A DNA stretch of 14,533 nt from CAZCWX01 sp964502465. GTDB taxonomy: Bacteria; Desulfobacterota; Binatia; Bin18. Within the stretch, counting starts at the first letter, position 1; each line of letters opens with the position of its first letter. The DNA is taken from positions 1 through 14,533 of the forward strand of contig CAZCWX010000156.1 of NCBI GenBank assembly GCA_964502465.1. The letters are read 5' to 3'. The notes below the pieces were generated by a model. It worked only from the letters and a program-made list of their open reading frames with translations, made no database searches and had not been told where the DNA came from. Positions 6,770-14,021 of the stretch are shown here, piece by piece. Made by a program: the position numbers and the translations under genes.

Positions 6770-6831
6770 CGCTACAGATTGAGAGGACGCCAAACATTTC
6801 CTTTTTTGAGAAACGCAAGGGGATAAGCAGG

Positions 6832-8583
6832 ATGGCGATGGCGAAGACAAAGTCCCAGTCCGTAATACCTGCGCTGCCCAAAGCCGCTACCGGCATTCGT
6901 GGGTTGGATGAGATTACGCAAGGCGGTCTTCCCAAAGGGCGACCGACGCTGGTGTGTGGCAGCGCCGGCAGCGGCAAAACCGTGTTTGCCATGGAATTTC
7001 TCGTGCACGGCATCCGTGAGTACGGCGAGCCGGGCGTATTTGTGTCGTTTGAGGAAGCTGAGGAAGAATTGAGCGCCAACTTCGCCTCGGTGGGTTTTGC
7101 CTTGCCTGACCTGATCGCCCGGGAACAGCTACTGCTCGATTACGTACACGTTGACCGATCGGAAATTGAAGAAACCGGAGAGTACGACCTGGACGGCTTG
7201 TTCATCCGCTTGGGCCACGCCATTGACTCCATCGGCGCCAAGCGGGTGGTGCTCGACACCATCGAAGCCTTGTTCTCGGGGTTGATAAATACGACGATCT
7301 TGCGCGCGGAGCTGCGCCGCTTGTTTCGCTGGCTCAAAGACAAAGGCGTAACCACCATCGTCACTGGCGAACGCGGCGATGGCATACTAACCCGTCAAGG
7401 CCTGGAGGAATACGTCGCTGATTGCGTTATCTCGCTCGACCATCGTGTGCAAGAGCAAGTCTCCACGCGGCGATTACGAGTTGTGAAATACCGCGGCTCG
7501 CAGCATGAGACCAATGAGTATCCCTTTTTGATCGATCAGTACGGGTTCTCTGTTTTACCGGTGACTGCGTTAACGCTCGACCATGCCGTCTCGACCGAGC
7601 GGGTCTCCAGCGGCATCCCGCGATTGGACACGATGCTGGATGGGCAAGGCTATTTCCGTGGCAGCAGTATCCTGGTCTTGGGCACGGCAGGGGCGGGTAA
7701 GAGCAGCGTGGCCGTGCACTTTGTCAACGCCGCCTGCCAGCGAGGCGAGCGCTGTCTCTACTTTGCTTTCGAAGAAGCGCCGGCGCAGATTCTGCGCAAC
7801 ATGCGCTCGATCGGTATAGACTTGGACCGCTGGGTCAAGAAAGGGCTGCTGCATATCCATGCCGCCCGCCCGACCCTGACCGGACTGGAACAGCATCTGA
7901 CCACAGTGCTCCACACTATCCAGACGCTCCAGCCCCAGGCGGTGGTGATCGACCCGGTGACGAACCTGACGGCGACGGGTGCGGCCACCGATGTCCAGCT
8001 GATGCTGGTGCGATTGCTTGATTTCCTCAAAGGGCGACAGATCACCGCGCTGTTCACCAGTTTGGTGAGCGAAAGCGATATCGAATCCAGTGAGGTCGGC
8101 GTATCGTCGCTCATGGACACCTGGCTGCTGTTGCGCAGTTTTGAACACTACGGCGAGCGTAACCGTGGGCTATTCATTGTGAAATCGCGCGGCATGGCGC
8201 ACTCCAACCAGGTACGCGAATTTTTGTTAACGGATCAAGGCATCCAGCTCACCGATGTCTATGTGGGGCCGGAGGGAATGGTAATGGGCGCAGCGCGAGC
8301 GGCGCAGAAAGTGCGCGAACAGACTGAGGCACTTCTCCGTCAGCAAGAGCTGGCCCGGCAGCAACAGCAATTGGAACGCAAACGGCAAGAAATGGAGGCG
8401 CGGGTGGCCATGCTACAGGCAGAGTTTGCTCGTGAGGAAGCAGAACTGCAACGCAACTTCGATATCCTGCAACAACAAGAGACGACGCTTAGCAGCGATC
8501 GGTCGGAAATGGCCCGGCTGCGGAGCGCTGATGTAGGCGTGGCCTCGGTGAACACCAACCCTACAAAAAAAGGCAAACGCTAG
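6832..8583 (+). CDS. kaiC: KaiC-like double-ATPase clock/timer protein, 583 aa
   Basis: Two KaiC/RecA ATPase domains lie in tandem. The first has Walker A GSAGSGKT (43-50), catalytic Glu pair E74-E75 and Walker B VVLD (139-142). The second has GTAGAGKS (284-291), E314-E315 and VVID (371-374). Near residues 420-430 the VSSLMDT segment aligns with the phosphosite segment of cyanobacterial KaiC, putting S425 and S426 at its Ser431/Thr432 and S420 at Thr426. Residues about 490-565 form a Gln/Glu/Arg-rich coiled coil that replaces the KaiA-binding tail and makes the protein longer than the 519-residue cyanobacterial KaiC. I chose the ATG at 6832, preceded by AAGGGG. ATG 6838 is also possible. The open frame extends upstream to a TTG at 6721, but that part is not KaiC-like. 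It is first in an operon with two kaiB-like genes and a kinase. Confidence 0.93.
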   Translation: MAMAKTKSQSVIPALPKAATGIRGLDEITQGGLPKGRPTLVCGSAGSGKTVFAMEFLVHGIREYGEPGVFVSFEEAEEELSANFASVGFALPDLIAREQLLLDYVHVDRSEIEETGEYDLDGLFIRLGHAIDSIGAKRVVLDTIEALFSGLINTTILRAELRRLFRWLKDKGVTTIVTGERGDGILTRQGLEEYVADCVISLDHRVQEQVSTRRLRVVKYRGSQHETNEYPFLIDQYGFSVLPVTALTLDHAVSTERVSSGIPRLDTMLDGQGYFRGSSILVLGTAGAGKSSVAVHFVNAACQRGERCLYFAFEEAPAQILRNMRSIGIDLDRWVKKGLLHIHAARPTLTGLEQHLTTVLHTIQTLQPQAVVIDPVTNLTATGAATDVQLMLVRLLDFLKGRQITALFTSLVSESDIESSEVGVSSLMDTWLLLRSFEHYGERNRGLFIVKSRGMAHSNQVREFLLTDQGIQLTDVYVGPEGMVMGAARAAQKVREQTEALLRQQELARQQQQLERKRQEMEARVAMLQAEFAREEAELQRNFDILQQQETTLSSDRSEMARLRSADVGVASVNTNPTKKGKR

Positions 8584-8594
8584 GAGGCGCCCTC

Positions 8595-8924
8595 ATGAGT
8601 GCTAAAACTCCACGTCGCACGCCAGCGTCGGCAACACCGCCAGAGTCCTGGCATCTCCGCCTGTATGTTGCCGGACAGACAGCGAAGTCGCTGCGCGCCT
8701 TGGCTAATCTCCAGCAACTGTGTGAAACTCATTTGGCGGGAAAGTATCACATTGAGGTGATTGATTTGCTACAACAGCCGACGTTGGCCAAGGGCGATCA
8801 GATCTTAGCCATTCCCACGCTGGTGCGCAGCCTGCCGCAGCCACTACGGAAAATCATCGGTGATCTATCCAACACTGAGCGCGTATTGGTCGGGTTGGAC
8901 TTGCTGCCGCATAAGGAAAAGTGA
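8595..8924 (+). CDS. kaiB: KaiB-like protein, first copy, 109 aa
   Basis: This is a thioredoxin-fold KaiB-family protein. After a 19-residue Pro/Thr-rich start it has LRLYVAG (21-27), SLRAL (32-36), CETHLAGKY (43-51), EVIDLLQQP (54-62), ILAIPTLV (70-77), PLRKIIGDLS (83-92) and VLVGLDLL (97-104). These match cyanobacterial KaiB along its full length, including the GDLS turn and the PTL proline involved in the fold switch and KaiC binding. It should bind the KaiC-like protein. AGGAGG at 8582-8587 overlaps the kaiC stop and lies 7 nt before the ATG, so the two genes are probably co-translated. It is the more typical of the two KaiB copies. Confidence 0.93.
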   Translation: MSAKTPRRTPASATPPESWHLRLYVAGQTAKSLRALANLQQLCETHLAGKYHIEVIDLLQQPTLAKGDQILAIPTLVRSLPQPLRKIIGDLSNTERVLVGLDLLPHKEK

Positions 8925-8931
8925 GGCCCTG

Positions 8932-9282
8932 ATGAAAAAACCACCGTTCCGCCGCGACACAGCCGCCTTTGAGAGAACGCTAACTAGGTGCGGCAGGCGC
9001 TCTACGTACATCTTACGTTTGTACGTCGCTGGGGCGACGGCGCGGTCGGCGCGCGCCATCCTGACCATCAAGGCTGCTTGCGAGGCGCATCTCGCAGGCC
9101 GCTATGACCTTCAAATCTTCGATATCTCCCAACAGCCGCATCTGGCGCGGCAGGAGCAAATCGTCGCCGTGCCGCTGCTTGTCAAGCAGGAGCCCGAACC
9201 AGTGCGACGGTTCGTGGGGGACCTGAGCGACGGCGCGCGATTGCACGCCGGATTGGAGCTACCAGTCGAGGAGGCAGTATGA
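8932..9282 (+). CDS. kaiB: KaiB-like protein, second diverged copy, 116 aa
   Basis: A second KaiB-fold protein starts 7 nt after the first. Shared motifs are LRLYVAG (28-34), CEAHLAGRY (50-58), IFDISQQP (62-69), IVAVPLLV (77-84) and VGDLSDG (95-101). The PTL of ordinary KaiB is PLL here, and the GLDLL end is GLEL followed by an acidic tail. The first 27 residues are basic and unlike copy 1. GAGG lies 5 nt before the ATG at 8932. An upstream GTG in the same frame is not needed. Its TGA overlaps the kinase ATG (ATGA), so it is coupled to the kinase rather than to kaiC. A tandem duplication with specialisation is likely. A role in linking KaiC to the kinase is inference. Confidence 0.9.
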   Translation: MKKPPFRRDTAAFERTLTRCGRRSTYILRLYVAGATARSARAILTIKAACEAHLAGRYDLQIFDISQQPHLARQEQIVAVPLLVKQEPEPVRRFVGDLSDGARLHAGLELPVEEAV

Positions 9283-10898
9283 CACAACCACACAGCACTC
9301 GGGAACTGCTCGCCGAGCTGGCCGCGCTGCACACGCGCCTGGCCGAAGCCGAGGACACGCTCGACGCCATTCGGCAGAACCGAGTGGACGCCGTGGTGGT
9401 GGACGGACCGCGGGGCGAGCAGATTTTCACCTTGCAGGGCGCCGATCAACCCTATCGCCTGATGATTGAATCAATGCAAGAGGGCGCGGCCACTTTCACG
9501 GTGGACGGTACGATCGTATTCAGCAATCAGAGCTTCGCCACGCTGGTCCAGACGCCGTTGGAGCAGGTAGTCAGCGCCAATGTGCGGCAGTTCATCGCCG
9601 CTGCCGACCAGGAACAGTTTACCGTCTTGCTGGAGCTTGGCGTCGCCGTGCGCAGCGCAGGTGAACTGCGTCTCACGACTCGTGAAGGCATATTGGTTTC
9701 GGTCTTGCTGTCGCTGACCAGCTTGCGCATCTATGACATACCGGCGGTGTGCATGGTAGTGACAGATCTCAGCGACCAGAAGCGTTACATGCAGTTGACC
9801 GCTGTGCAGCAGGCGTTACAGAAGAGCGAAGCGCTCTTGCGGCGCTTTTTTACCGAGGCGTCCGTGCCCGCGATCATCCAGTCGCCCGAAGGGCGCTTCC
9901 TGCAGGCCAACCGTGCGGCCTGCGCTTTCTTCGATCGCAGTGAGGAGACGCTGCGCCAGTGCACCTTCCGGGACGTGACGCACCCAGACGACCTCGCGTT
10001 GGCGGAAGAACATAGGCGTCGGCTGGCGTCCGGAGCGGCGGACACGTATCAGCTTGAGAAGCGGTTCGTACGCCCTTCGGGCGAGGTGCGCTATGCGTTG
10101 GTGAGCGCCGCGCTGTTGCGCGAGCCAGACGGCGCACCGCGCTTGCTGTTGGCGCAGTTACAGGACATCACCGACCGCAAACAGGCGGAAGAGGAGCGCG
10201 AGCGGCTGCTCGCGGAATTCCAGCGCGTCAACGCCGAGCTGCAGCAATTCGCCTACATCGTCTCCCATGATCTCGCTGAACCGCTGCGCACGCTGAGCAG
10301 CTTCGTGCAGCTGCTGGAGAGCCGCTTCCACGGTACACACGACGCCACCGTCGCCGAGTATATGGCCTTTATTACCGACGCCGCCCAGCGCATGCAACAG
10401 ATGCTTACCGGCTTGCTGGCCTACACGCAGGTCGGACAAACGCCAGAGTTCCGGACTGTGGACTGCGAGGCGCTGCTGGCGCAAGTGGAGAATGACTTGC
10501 AGATAACTATTGCCGAGATCCACGCCACGGTGACGCACGATCCGTTGCCCACGGTGACAGGCGACGCCGCGCGGCTCAAGCAGGTATTCCAGAACCTTCT
10601 CAGCAATGCACTCAAGTTTCGCGGCGTAGCGCCGCCCCGGATTCATCTCAACGCCCAACGCGAGGGCCGGCACTGGCGGGTGGCCGTGCGCGATAACGGC
10701 ATCGGGATCGCCCCGAAACAGATTGGACGGCTCTTTCAGGTCTTTCAACGCTTACACACGCGGAGTGAGTATCCAGGCACAGGCGTCGGACTCGCCATCT
10801 GCAAAAAGATCGTCGAACAACATGGGGGGCGCATTTGGGTGGAGTCCGAGCCTGGTGAAGGGGCGACGTTTTATTTCACGCTGAAGGGAGGCGCATGA
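9279..10898 (+). CDS. PAS-PAS sensor histidine kinase of the kai-type operon, 539 aa
   Basis: A soluble kinase without membrane segments. Residues 1-45 form a short coiled coil and linker. Two PAS domains follow (about 55-170 and 185-300), then a helix, a HisKA domain with VSHDLAEPLR (phosphohistidine H330), and HATPase_c with N-box QNLLSNALKF (438-447), G1 DNGIGI (472-477) and G2 GTGVGL (500-505). The SHDL-EPLR H-box places it with phytochrome-type kinases that use Rcp1-type regulators. It overlaps the second kaiB by 4 nt with GAGGAGG just upstream, so it belongs to the operon. The small-molecule ligand of the PAS domains is unknown. Unlike cyanobacterial SasA, it has no KaiB-like domain of its own. 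An intact regulator gene does not follow it, only a remnant. Confidence 0.93.
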   Translation: MTQPHSTRELLAELAALHTRLAEAEDTLDAIRQNRVDAVVVDGPRGEQIFTLQGADQPYRLMIESMQEGAATFTVDGTIVFSNQSFATLVQTPLEQVVSANVRQFIAAADQEQFTVLLELGVAVRSAGELRLTTREGILVSVLLSLTSLRIYDIPAVCMVVTDLSDQKRYMQLTAVQQALQKSEALLRRFFTEASVPAIIQSPEGRFLQANRAACAFFDRSEETLRQCTFRDVTHPDDLALAEEHRRRLASGAADTYQLEKRFVRPSGEVRYALVSAALLREPDGAPRLLLAQLQDITDRKQAEEERERLLAEFQRVNAELQQFAYIVSHDLAEPLRTLSSFVQLLESRFHGTHDATVAEYMAFITDAAQRMQQMLTGLLAYTQVGQTPEFRTVDCEALLAQVENDLQITIAEIHATVTHDPLPTVTGDAARLKQVFQNLLSNALKFRGVAPPRIHLNAQREGRHWRVAVRDNGIGIAPKQIGRLFQVFQRLHTRSEYPGTGVGLAICKKIVEQHGGRIWVESEPGEGATFYFTLKGGA

Positions 10899-10968
10899 CA
10901 GGAAATGCTGGACGCTTCTGGTCGTAGAGAAAACTGAGGCGACCCTCGCACCCTACCGGAATGTGGGC
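10895..10968 (+). pseudogene. Possible remnant of a response-regulator start
   Basis: Right after the kinase, an ATG at 10895 overlaps its stop (ATGA). After a shift of frame, bases from 10912 read TLLVVEKTEATLAPYR, close to the ILLVEDNEADRxLYR opening of receiver domains. The expected Asp after VE is Lys, and nothing receiver-like follows before the TGA at 11005. This fits a coupled regulator gene reduced to its first two dozen codons. The match is short and I judge it possible rather than proven. Confidence 0.4.
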
Positions 10969-10972
10969 AGGA

Positions 10973-10998
10973 CTTCTTTTTCAGAAAAGCGAAAGAAG
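10973..10998. terminator. Hairpin between convergent genes
   Basis: CTTCTTT (10973-10979) pairs with AAAGAAG (10992-10998) across a 12-nt loop. It lies between the end of the kai-type operon and the stop of the leftward BON gene, where a two-way terminator is expected. The T-run is weak on both strands. Confidence 0.35.
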
Positions 10999-11008
10999 CC
11001 TTCCTGAT

Positions 11009-11326
11009 CTAGCCGGGTGTTGTTTGTATCTGAAGGTTATTGACGACATTCTTGACGCCGGAGGTGCGCTGGGCGATTTCAACGGCGCGCTGCTTCATCG
11101 CGGCGCTCTCGACAACGCCATTGAGAGACACAATCCCCTCATTGGTATCGACATCGATTCGTGTGAGGGTGTCTGCTTTCTCCGCCGCCAAGTTTGTCTT
11201 CACGCTGGCAGTAATGGTAGCGTCATCAACATTGCTTCCAGCCGTCTTTCCAGTTAAAGCCGTACAACCTGAGGTAAGGATCAATGAAAGGACTGTCACA
11301 GACAATAAGGAGTATATATTTCGCAT
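11009..11326 (-). CDS. BON-domain lipoprotein, 105 aa
   Basis: The protein starts MRNIYSLLSVTVLSLIL and reaches a cysteine at residue 21 within LTSGC, a signal peptide of lipoprotein type. Residue 22 is Thr, so outer-membrane sorting is likely under the usual Asp rule. Residues about 34-105 form one BON domain: DDATITASVKTNL, then TRIDVDTNEGIVSLNG, then SGVKNVVNNLQI. BON proteins of the OsmY type are periplasmic or membrane-associated and often osmotic- or stress-induced. The start at 11326 is chosen because GGAG lies 7 nt upstream and the signal peptide begins there. The open frame extends 31 codons further without lipoprotein logic. It converges with the kai-type operon. Confidence 0.85.
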   Translation of the reverse strand: MRNIYSLLSVTVLSLILTSGCTALTGKTAGSNVDDATITASVKTNLAAEKADTLTRIDVDTNEGIVSLNGVVESAAMKQRAVEIAQRTSGVKNVVNNLQIQTTPG

Positions 11327-11827
11327 TCTCACGCTCCATAAATAAAATTGCTGTACAGTATTTTTGGCAACATATGTGCCAGGAAGGAAAAAATCAGACT
11401 GCTTTTTTTCTGCCGCCATATGAACAAAAGAGAAGAAGTATACAGGAGCAATTGAGAAACTCGCTCGTGAAAGTCGGTCTCGACATTATCTCGACGTCAT
11501 ATTGTAGGGAATTTTGTATATTGCTTGTGAGGTTTTCCAGACACAGGCTGTTGTTGAGTGAGGGTTTCGGCCCATTCGTTCCGCTCACAAGTCCACGGAT
11601 ACAGAGCAGAGCGCTCTTATAGTAACAGTCAACGATGGCCAGTCTGCTGCTTACTCCGCTTTCGCAGTCGTGGCGAACCATGCCTAAGGCTCAGGGATAT
11701 TTCTTTGTGTCCAGCGACATGTTCTCATGAACAATATGCCGCGGGTGCTATGATTTTGTTATCTTTAAGATTCTATTGAGTATGGCTAGTTGTTGACCCC
11801 ACTCGGGGATTTCTTCTGTAGTGTAGA
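11327..11827. other. Non-coding 501-bp divergent region
   Basis: Control region between the leftward BON gene and the rightward CHASE kinase. A 95-codon open frame on minus (11394-11681) has no domain-like pattern and I do not call it. For the BON gene, TTGCCA (minus, 11370-11365) and TTTTAT (11347-11342) are 17 nt apart with the palindrome CTGTACAG (11351-11358) between them. The implied start at about 11335 would crowd the ribosome site. A direct repeat TCTCGAC occurs at 11478-11484 and 11489-11495, one helical turn apart. Confidence 0.4.
11793..11822 (+). promoter_or_regulatory. Candidate promoter for the CHASE kinase, possibly leaderless
   Basis: TTGACC at 11793-11798 and TGTAGT at 11817-11822 are 18 nt apart. 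Transcription would begin about at the ATG (11828), and no ribosome site precedes that ATG. Confidence 0.35.
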
Positions 11828-13894
11828 ATGTTCACCCATACGTATCGCTTGTTGCCCGGATTAGTTGGCGTTGTCGTCGTCGCGTTAACATTGGTACTCT
11901 GGCAGGCTCTGCTCACTCGAGAGCGCCGTATCACGAAAAACGAAATTCGACTGGCGGCGGTGAATGTTGAGTATGAAATCAGGGCGCGGATGGATGCGCG
12001 AATTTTCCCACTGATGATTATAGCAAAAAATTGGGAGGACGAGGGCCAACCGGACCAAGAACGTTGGGAATCTGAAGCCGCGTTGCTTGTTCGCGCATTT
12101 CCGGGGTACCAGGCGATCTCCTGGATAGATGATTCTCTACAGGTTCGCTGGATCGTGCCTCGCGCCGCCAATAAAGCGATCCTGGGTCTTTCTATCAGCA
12201 AGCTCGGTGAGCCGCGACGGCAGGCGTTTGAGGCTGCACGAAGACAACATAGCGTGACGATATCGCATGTGGTCGACCTTATTCAGGGAGGCAAGGGGTT
12301 TCTCGTATATGTTTCCATTTTCGAGCAGGGGCAGTTCAGAGGATTTATTGCGGCTACTTTTCATGTGCAGGATATCTTGAACGTCATTCTCAGGGACATT
12401 GCCCCTCGCTATGGCATTGCCATCTTCGACGGCGAGGAGGAAATCTACTCGCGGGATCCGACCGACGACCAGACTGAACGCACGTGGGCGCAGAAAACTG
12501 AGATTGCGTTAGGCAATATCGCCTGGGGGATGTGGATCTGGCCGCAGCCTATACTGCTCGCGCAGGAGCGCTCCCTTATTCCTCAGGTTGGATTGGGAAC
12601 GGGCCTCCTCTTGGCGGTGTTGCTCAGTGCTATGGTTGCCTTGGTGCAAACGTCGTATGCGCGCGCGAAAGAGGTTGAGGCGGTCAACGCTAACCTGAAT
12701 TCGGAGATCGCCCAGCGTCAACGGGTAGAAATAGCGCGGCGCGAAAGTGAGGAGCGTTTTCACCGGGCATTCGATGACGCCGCCATCGGCATGGCGATGG
12801 TAAGCTCCACTGGTCGATGGCTACAAGTAAACCGCACCTTATGTGAACTCGTGGGATACACGGAGCAGGAACTCCTTGGGCTTACGGTTTCAGCCATTAT
12901 GCATGGTGACGACCTGGCGGAGAATTTAGCCTACGGCCGACGTATGCAGGCCGGCGACCTGCCTTTCTACCAACTGGAACAACGCTATGTGCATAAAGAC
13001 GGACATGCAATCTGGATTGTGATGACGGCTTCCCAGGTGCGTGATGCTGAGGGACAGCCATTATATATGGTCGTGCAGATTCAAGATATCGCTGCTCGGA
13101 AGCAAGCCGAAGAGTTGCTGCGCACGCTCAATAGTGAGTTGGAAAAGCGCGTCGAAGAGCGGACCGCCGCCTTGGCGCGCGCCAATATTGATCTGCGCCA
13201 GCTCGCCTCTGCCTCCGCCCACGATCTGCAAGAGCCCTTACGCATGGTCGTCAATTACACCCAACTCCTGGCAAAACGCTACCGAGGCAAGCTTGATGCG
13301 GCTGCCGACGAATTTATTGACTACGCGGTCGAGGGCGCTACCCGCATGTATGATTTGCTCAACGCCATGCGAGCCTATATAGAGATCGAGATGACTGAAG
13401 AAGACTTTGCTGACACGGATTGTGAGGCGATGTTCGCGCAGGTGTTGCAGGAATTGGACTGGGAGATCAGTGAGAGTGGAGCGCGGATTACCCATGATCC
13501 TCTACCTATAGTGTGGGCGAATGCCCCTCGACTCAAACTCGTGCTGCAGCATCTGCTTGCCAATGCGTTGAAGTTCCACAATACGCTGCCCCCGCAGGTT
13601 CATGTGTCGGCGGAATATCGGGAGAACGAGTGGAGATTTATAGTCCGTGACAATGGCATTGGCATTGAACCGCCATACGTCGAGCGCGTCTTTGATATGT
13701 TTGAGCGACTGCACCCCCAGGCCGCATACCCGGGAACCGGCATGGGGCTCACGCTGTGCAAAAAGATTGTCGGACAGCATGGGGGTCGTGTTTGGGTGGA
13801 AGCCGCGCAAGATCAAGGGGCAGTGTTTATCTTTACGCTTGGCCAGAAGCGGGGTGGTAAGGAGAAACCGGGAGCGCAGAATAAGGAATCGTAA
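11828..13894 (+). CDS. Membrane CHASE-PAS sensor histidine kinase, 688 aa
   Basis: Membrane segment 1 is at about 8-28. An extracytoplasmic CHASE-type domain spans about 70-230, with FPGYQAISWIDDSLQVRWIVP at 91-111, and membrane segment 2 is at about 253-275. A short coiled coil, a PAS domain (about 308-425) and a second coiled coil follow. HisKA has AHDLQEPLR (H465). HATPase_c has N-box HLLANALKF (575-583), G1 DNGIGI (608-613) and G2 GTGMGL (636-641). The CHASE domain senses an unknown small ligand outside the inner membrane. The first N-box Asn is His, but the second (N579), the magnesium ligand, is kept. The ATG is the first in frame after a TAG at 11819. No ribosome site is visible. A small ORF and a response regulator follow, presumably its partner. 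Confidence 0.92.
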   Translation: MFTHTYRLLPGLVGVVVVALTLVLWQALLTRERRITKNEIRLAAVNVEYEIRARMDARIFPLMIIAKNWEDEGQPDQERWESEAALLVRAFPGYQAISWIDDSLQVRWIVPRAANKAILGLSISKLGEPRRQAFEAARRQHSVTISHVVDLIQGGKGFLVYVSIFEQGQFRGFIAATFHVQDILNVILRDIAPRYGIAIFDGEEEIYSRDPTDDQTERTWAQKTEIALGNIAWGMWIWPQPILLAQERSLIPQVGLGTGLLLAVLLSAMVALVQTSYARAKEVEAVNANLNSEIAQRQRVEIARRESEERFHRAFDDAAIGMAMVSSTGRWLQVNRTLCELVGYTEQELLGLTVSAIMHGDDLAENLAYGRRMQAGDLPFYQLEQRYVHKDGHAIWIVMTASQVRDAEGQPLYMVVQIQDIAARKQAEELLRTLNSELEKRVEERTAALARANIDLRQLASASAHDLQEPLRMVVNYTQLLAKRYRGKLDAAADEFIDYAVEGATRMYDLLNAMRAYIEIEMTEEDFADTDCEAMFAQVLQELDWEISESGARITHDPLPIVWANAPRLKLVLQHLLANALKFHNTLPPQVHVSAEYRENEWRFIVRDNGIGIEPPYVERVFDMFERLHPQAAYPGTGMGLTLCKKIVGQHGGRVWVEAAQDQGAVFIFTLGQKRGGKEKPGAQNKES

Positions 13895-13910
13895 CAGGTC
13901 GGGAGCGCGC

Positions 13911-14021
13911 ATGGCGGGGAACATAGAGGAAAAGGGCTCTGGTGTCTTGCATTTCACACCTGGGGCGTTCATTATTGGCCGCTACACCACTGACAACTCT
14001 CCAGGAGGGATGAAGCGGTGA
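13911..14021 (+). CDS. 36-codon ORF between kinase and regulator
   Basis: ATG at 13911, 16 nt past the kinase stop, with GGGAG about 5 nt upstream. The 36 residues start MAGNIEEKGSGVLHF and end SPGGMKR. Its TGA overlaps the GTG start of the regulator (GTGA, 14018-14021), and its codons for PGG carry the regulator's AGGAGG. It may only serve to bring ribosomes to the regulator start. No domain is recognised. In the broken kinase-regulator pair at 1-455 this interval is missing. Confidence 0.4.
   Translation: MAGNIEEKGSGVLHFTPGAFIIGRYTTDNSPGGMKR

Noticed and set aside
6721..6831. N-terminal extension of the KaiC-like protein from a TTG at 6721
   Set aside because: The 37 extra residues are not KaiC-like, contain the leader hairpin region and lack a ribosome site. 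The ATG at 6832 has AAGGGG upstream.
7570..8148. 192-codon open frame antisense to the KaiC-like gene
   Set aside because: A shadow of the second ATPase domain, with low-complexity and Gln/Arg/His-rich content typical of antisense frames.
10158..10748. 196-codon open frame antisense to the PAS-PAS kinase
   Set aside because: It exists because of GC-rich codon use in the kinase gene. There is no independent evidence for a gene.
11351..11358. CTGTACAG palindrome as a LexA-type operator
   Set aside because: Only 8 bp, without the spacing of known LexA boxes. Such short palindromes are expected by chance.
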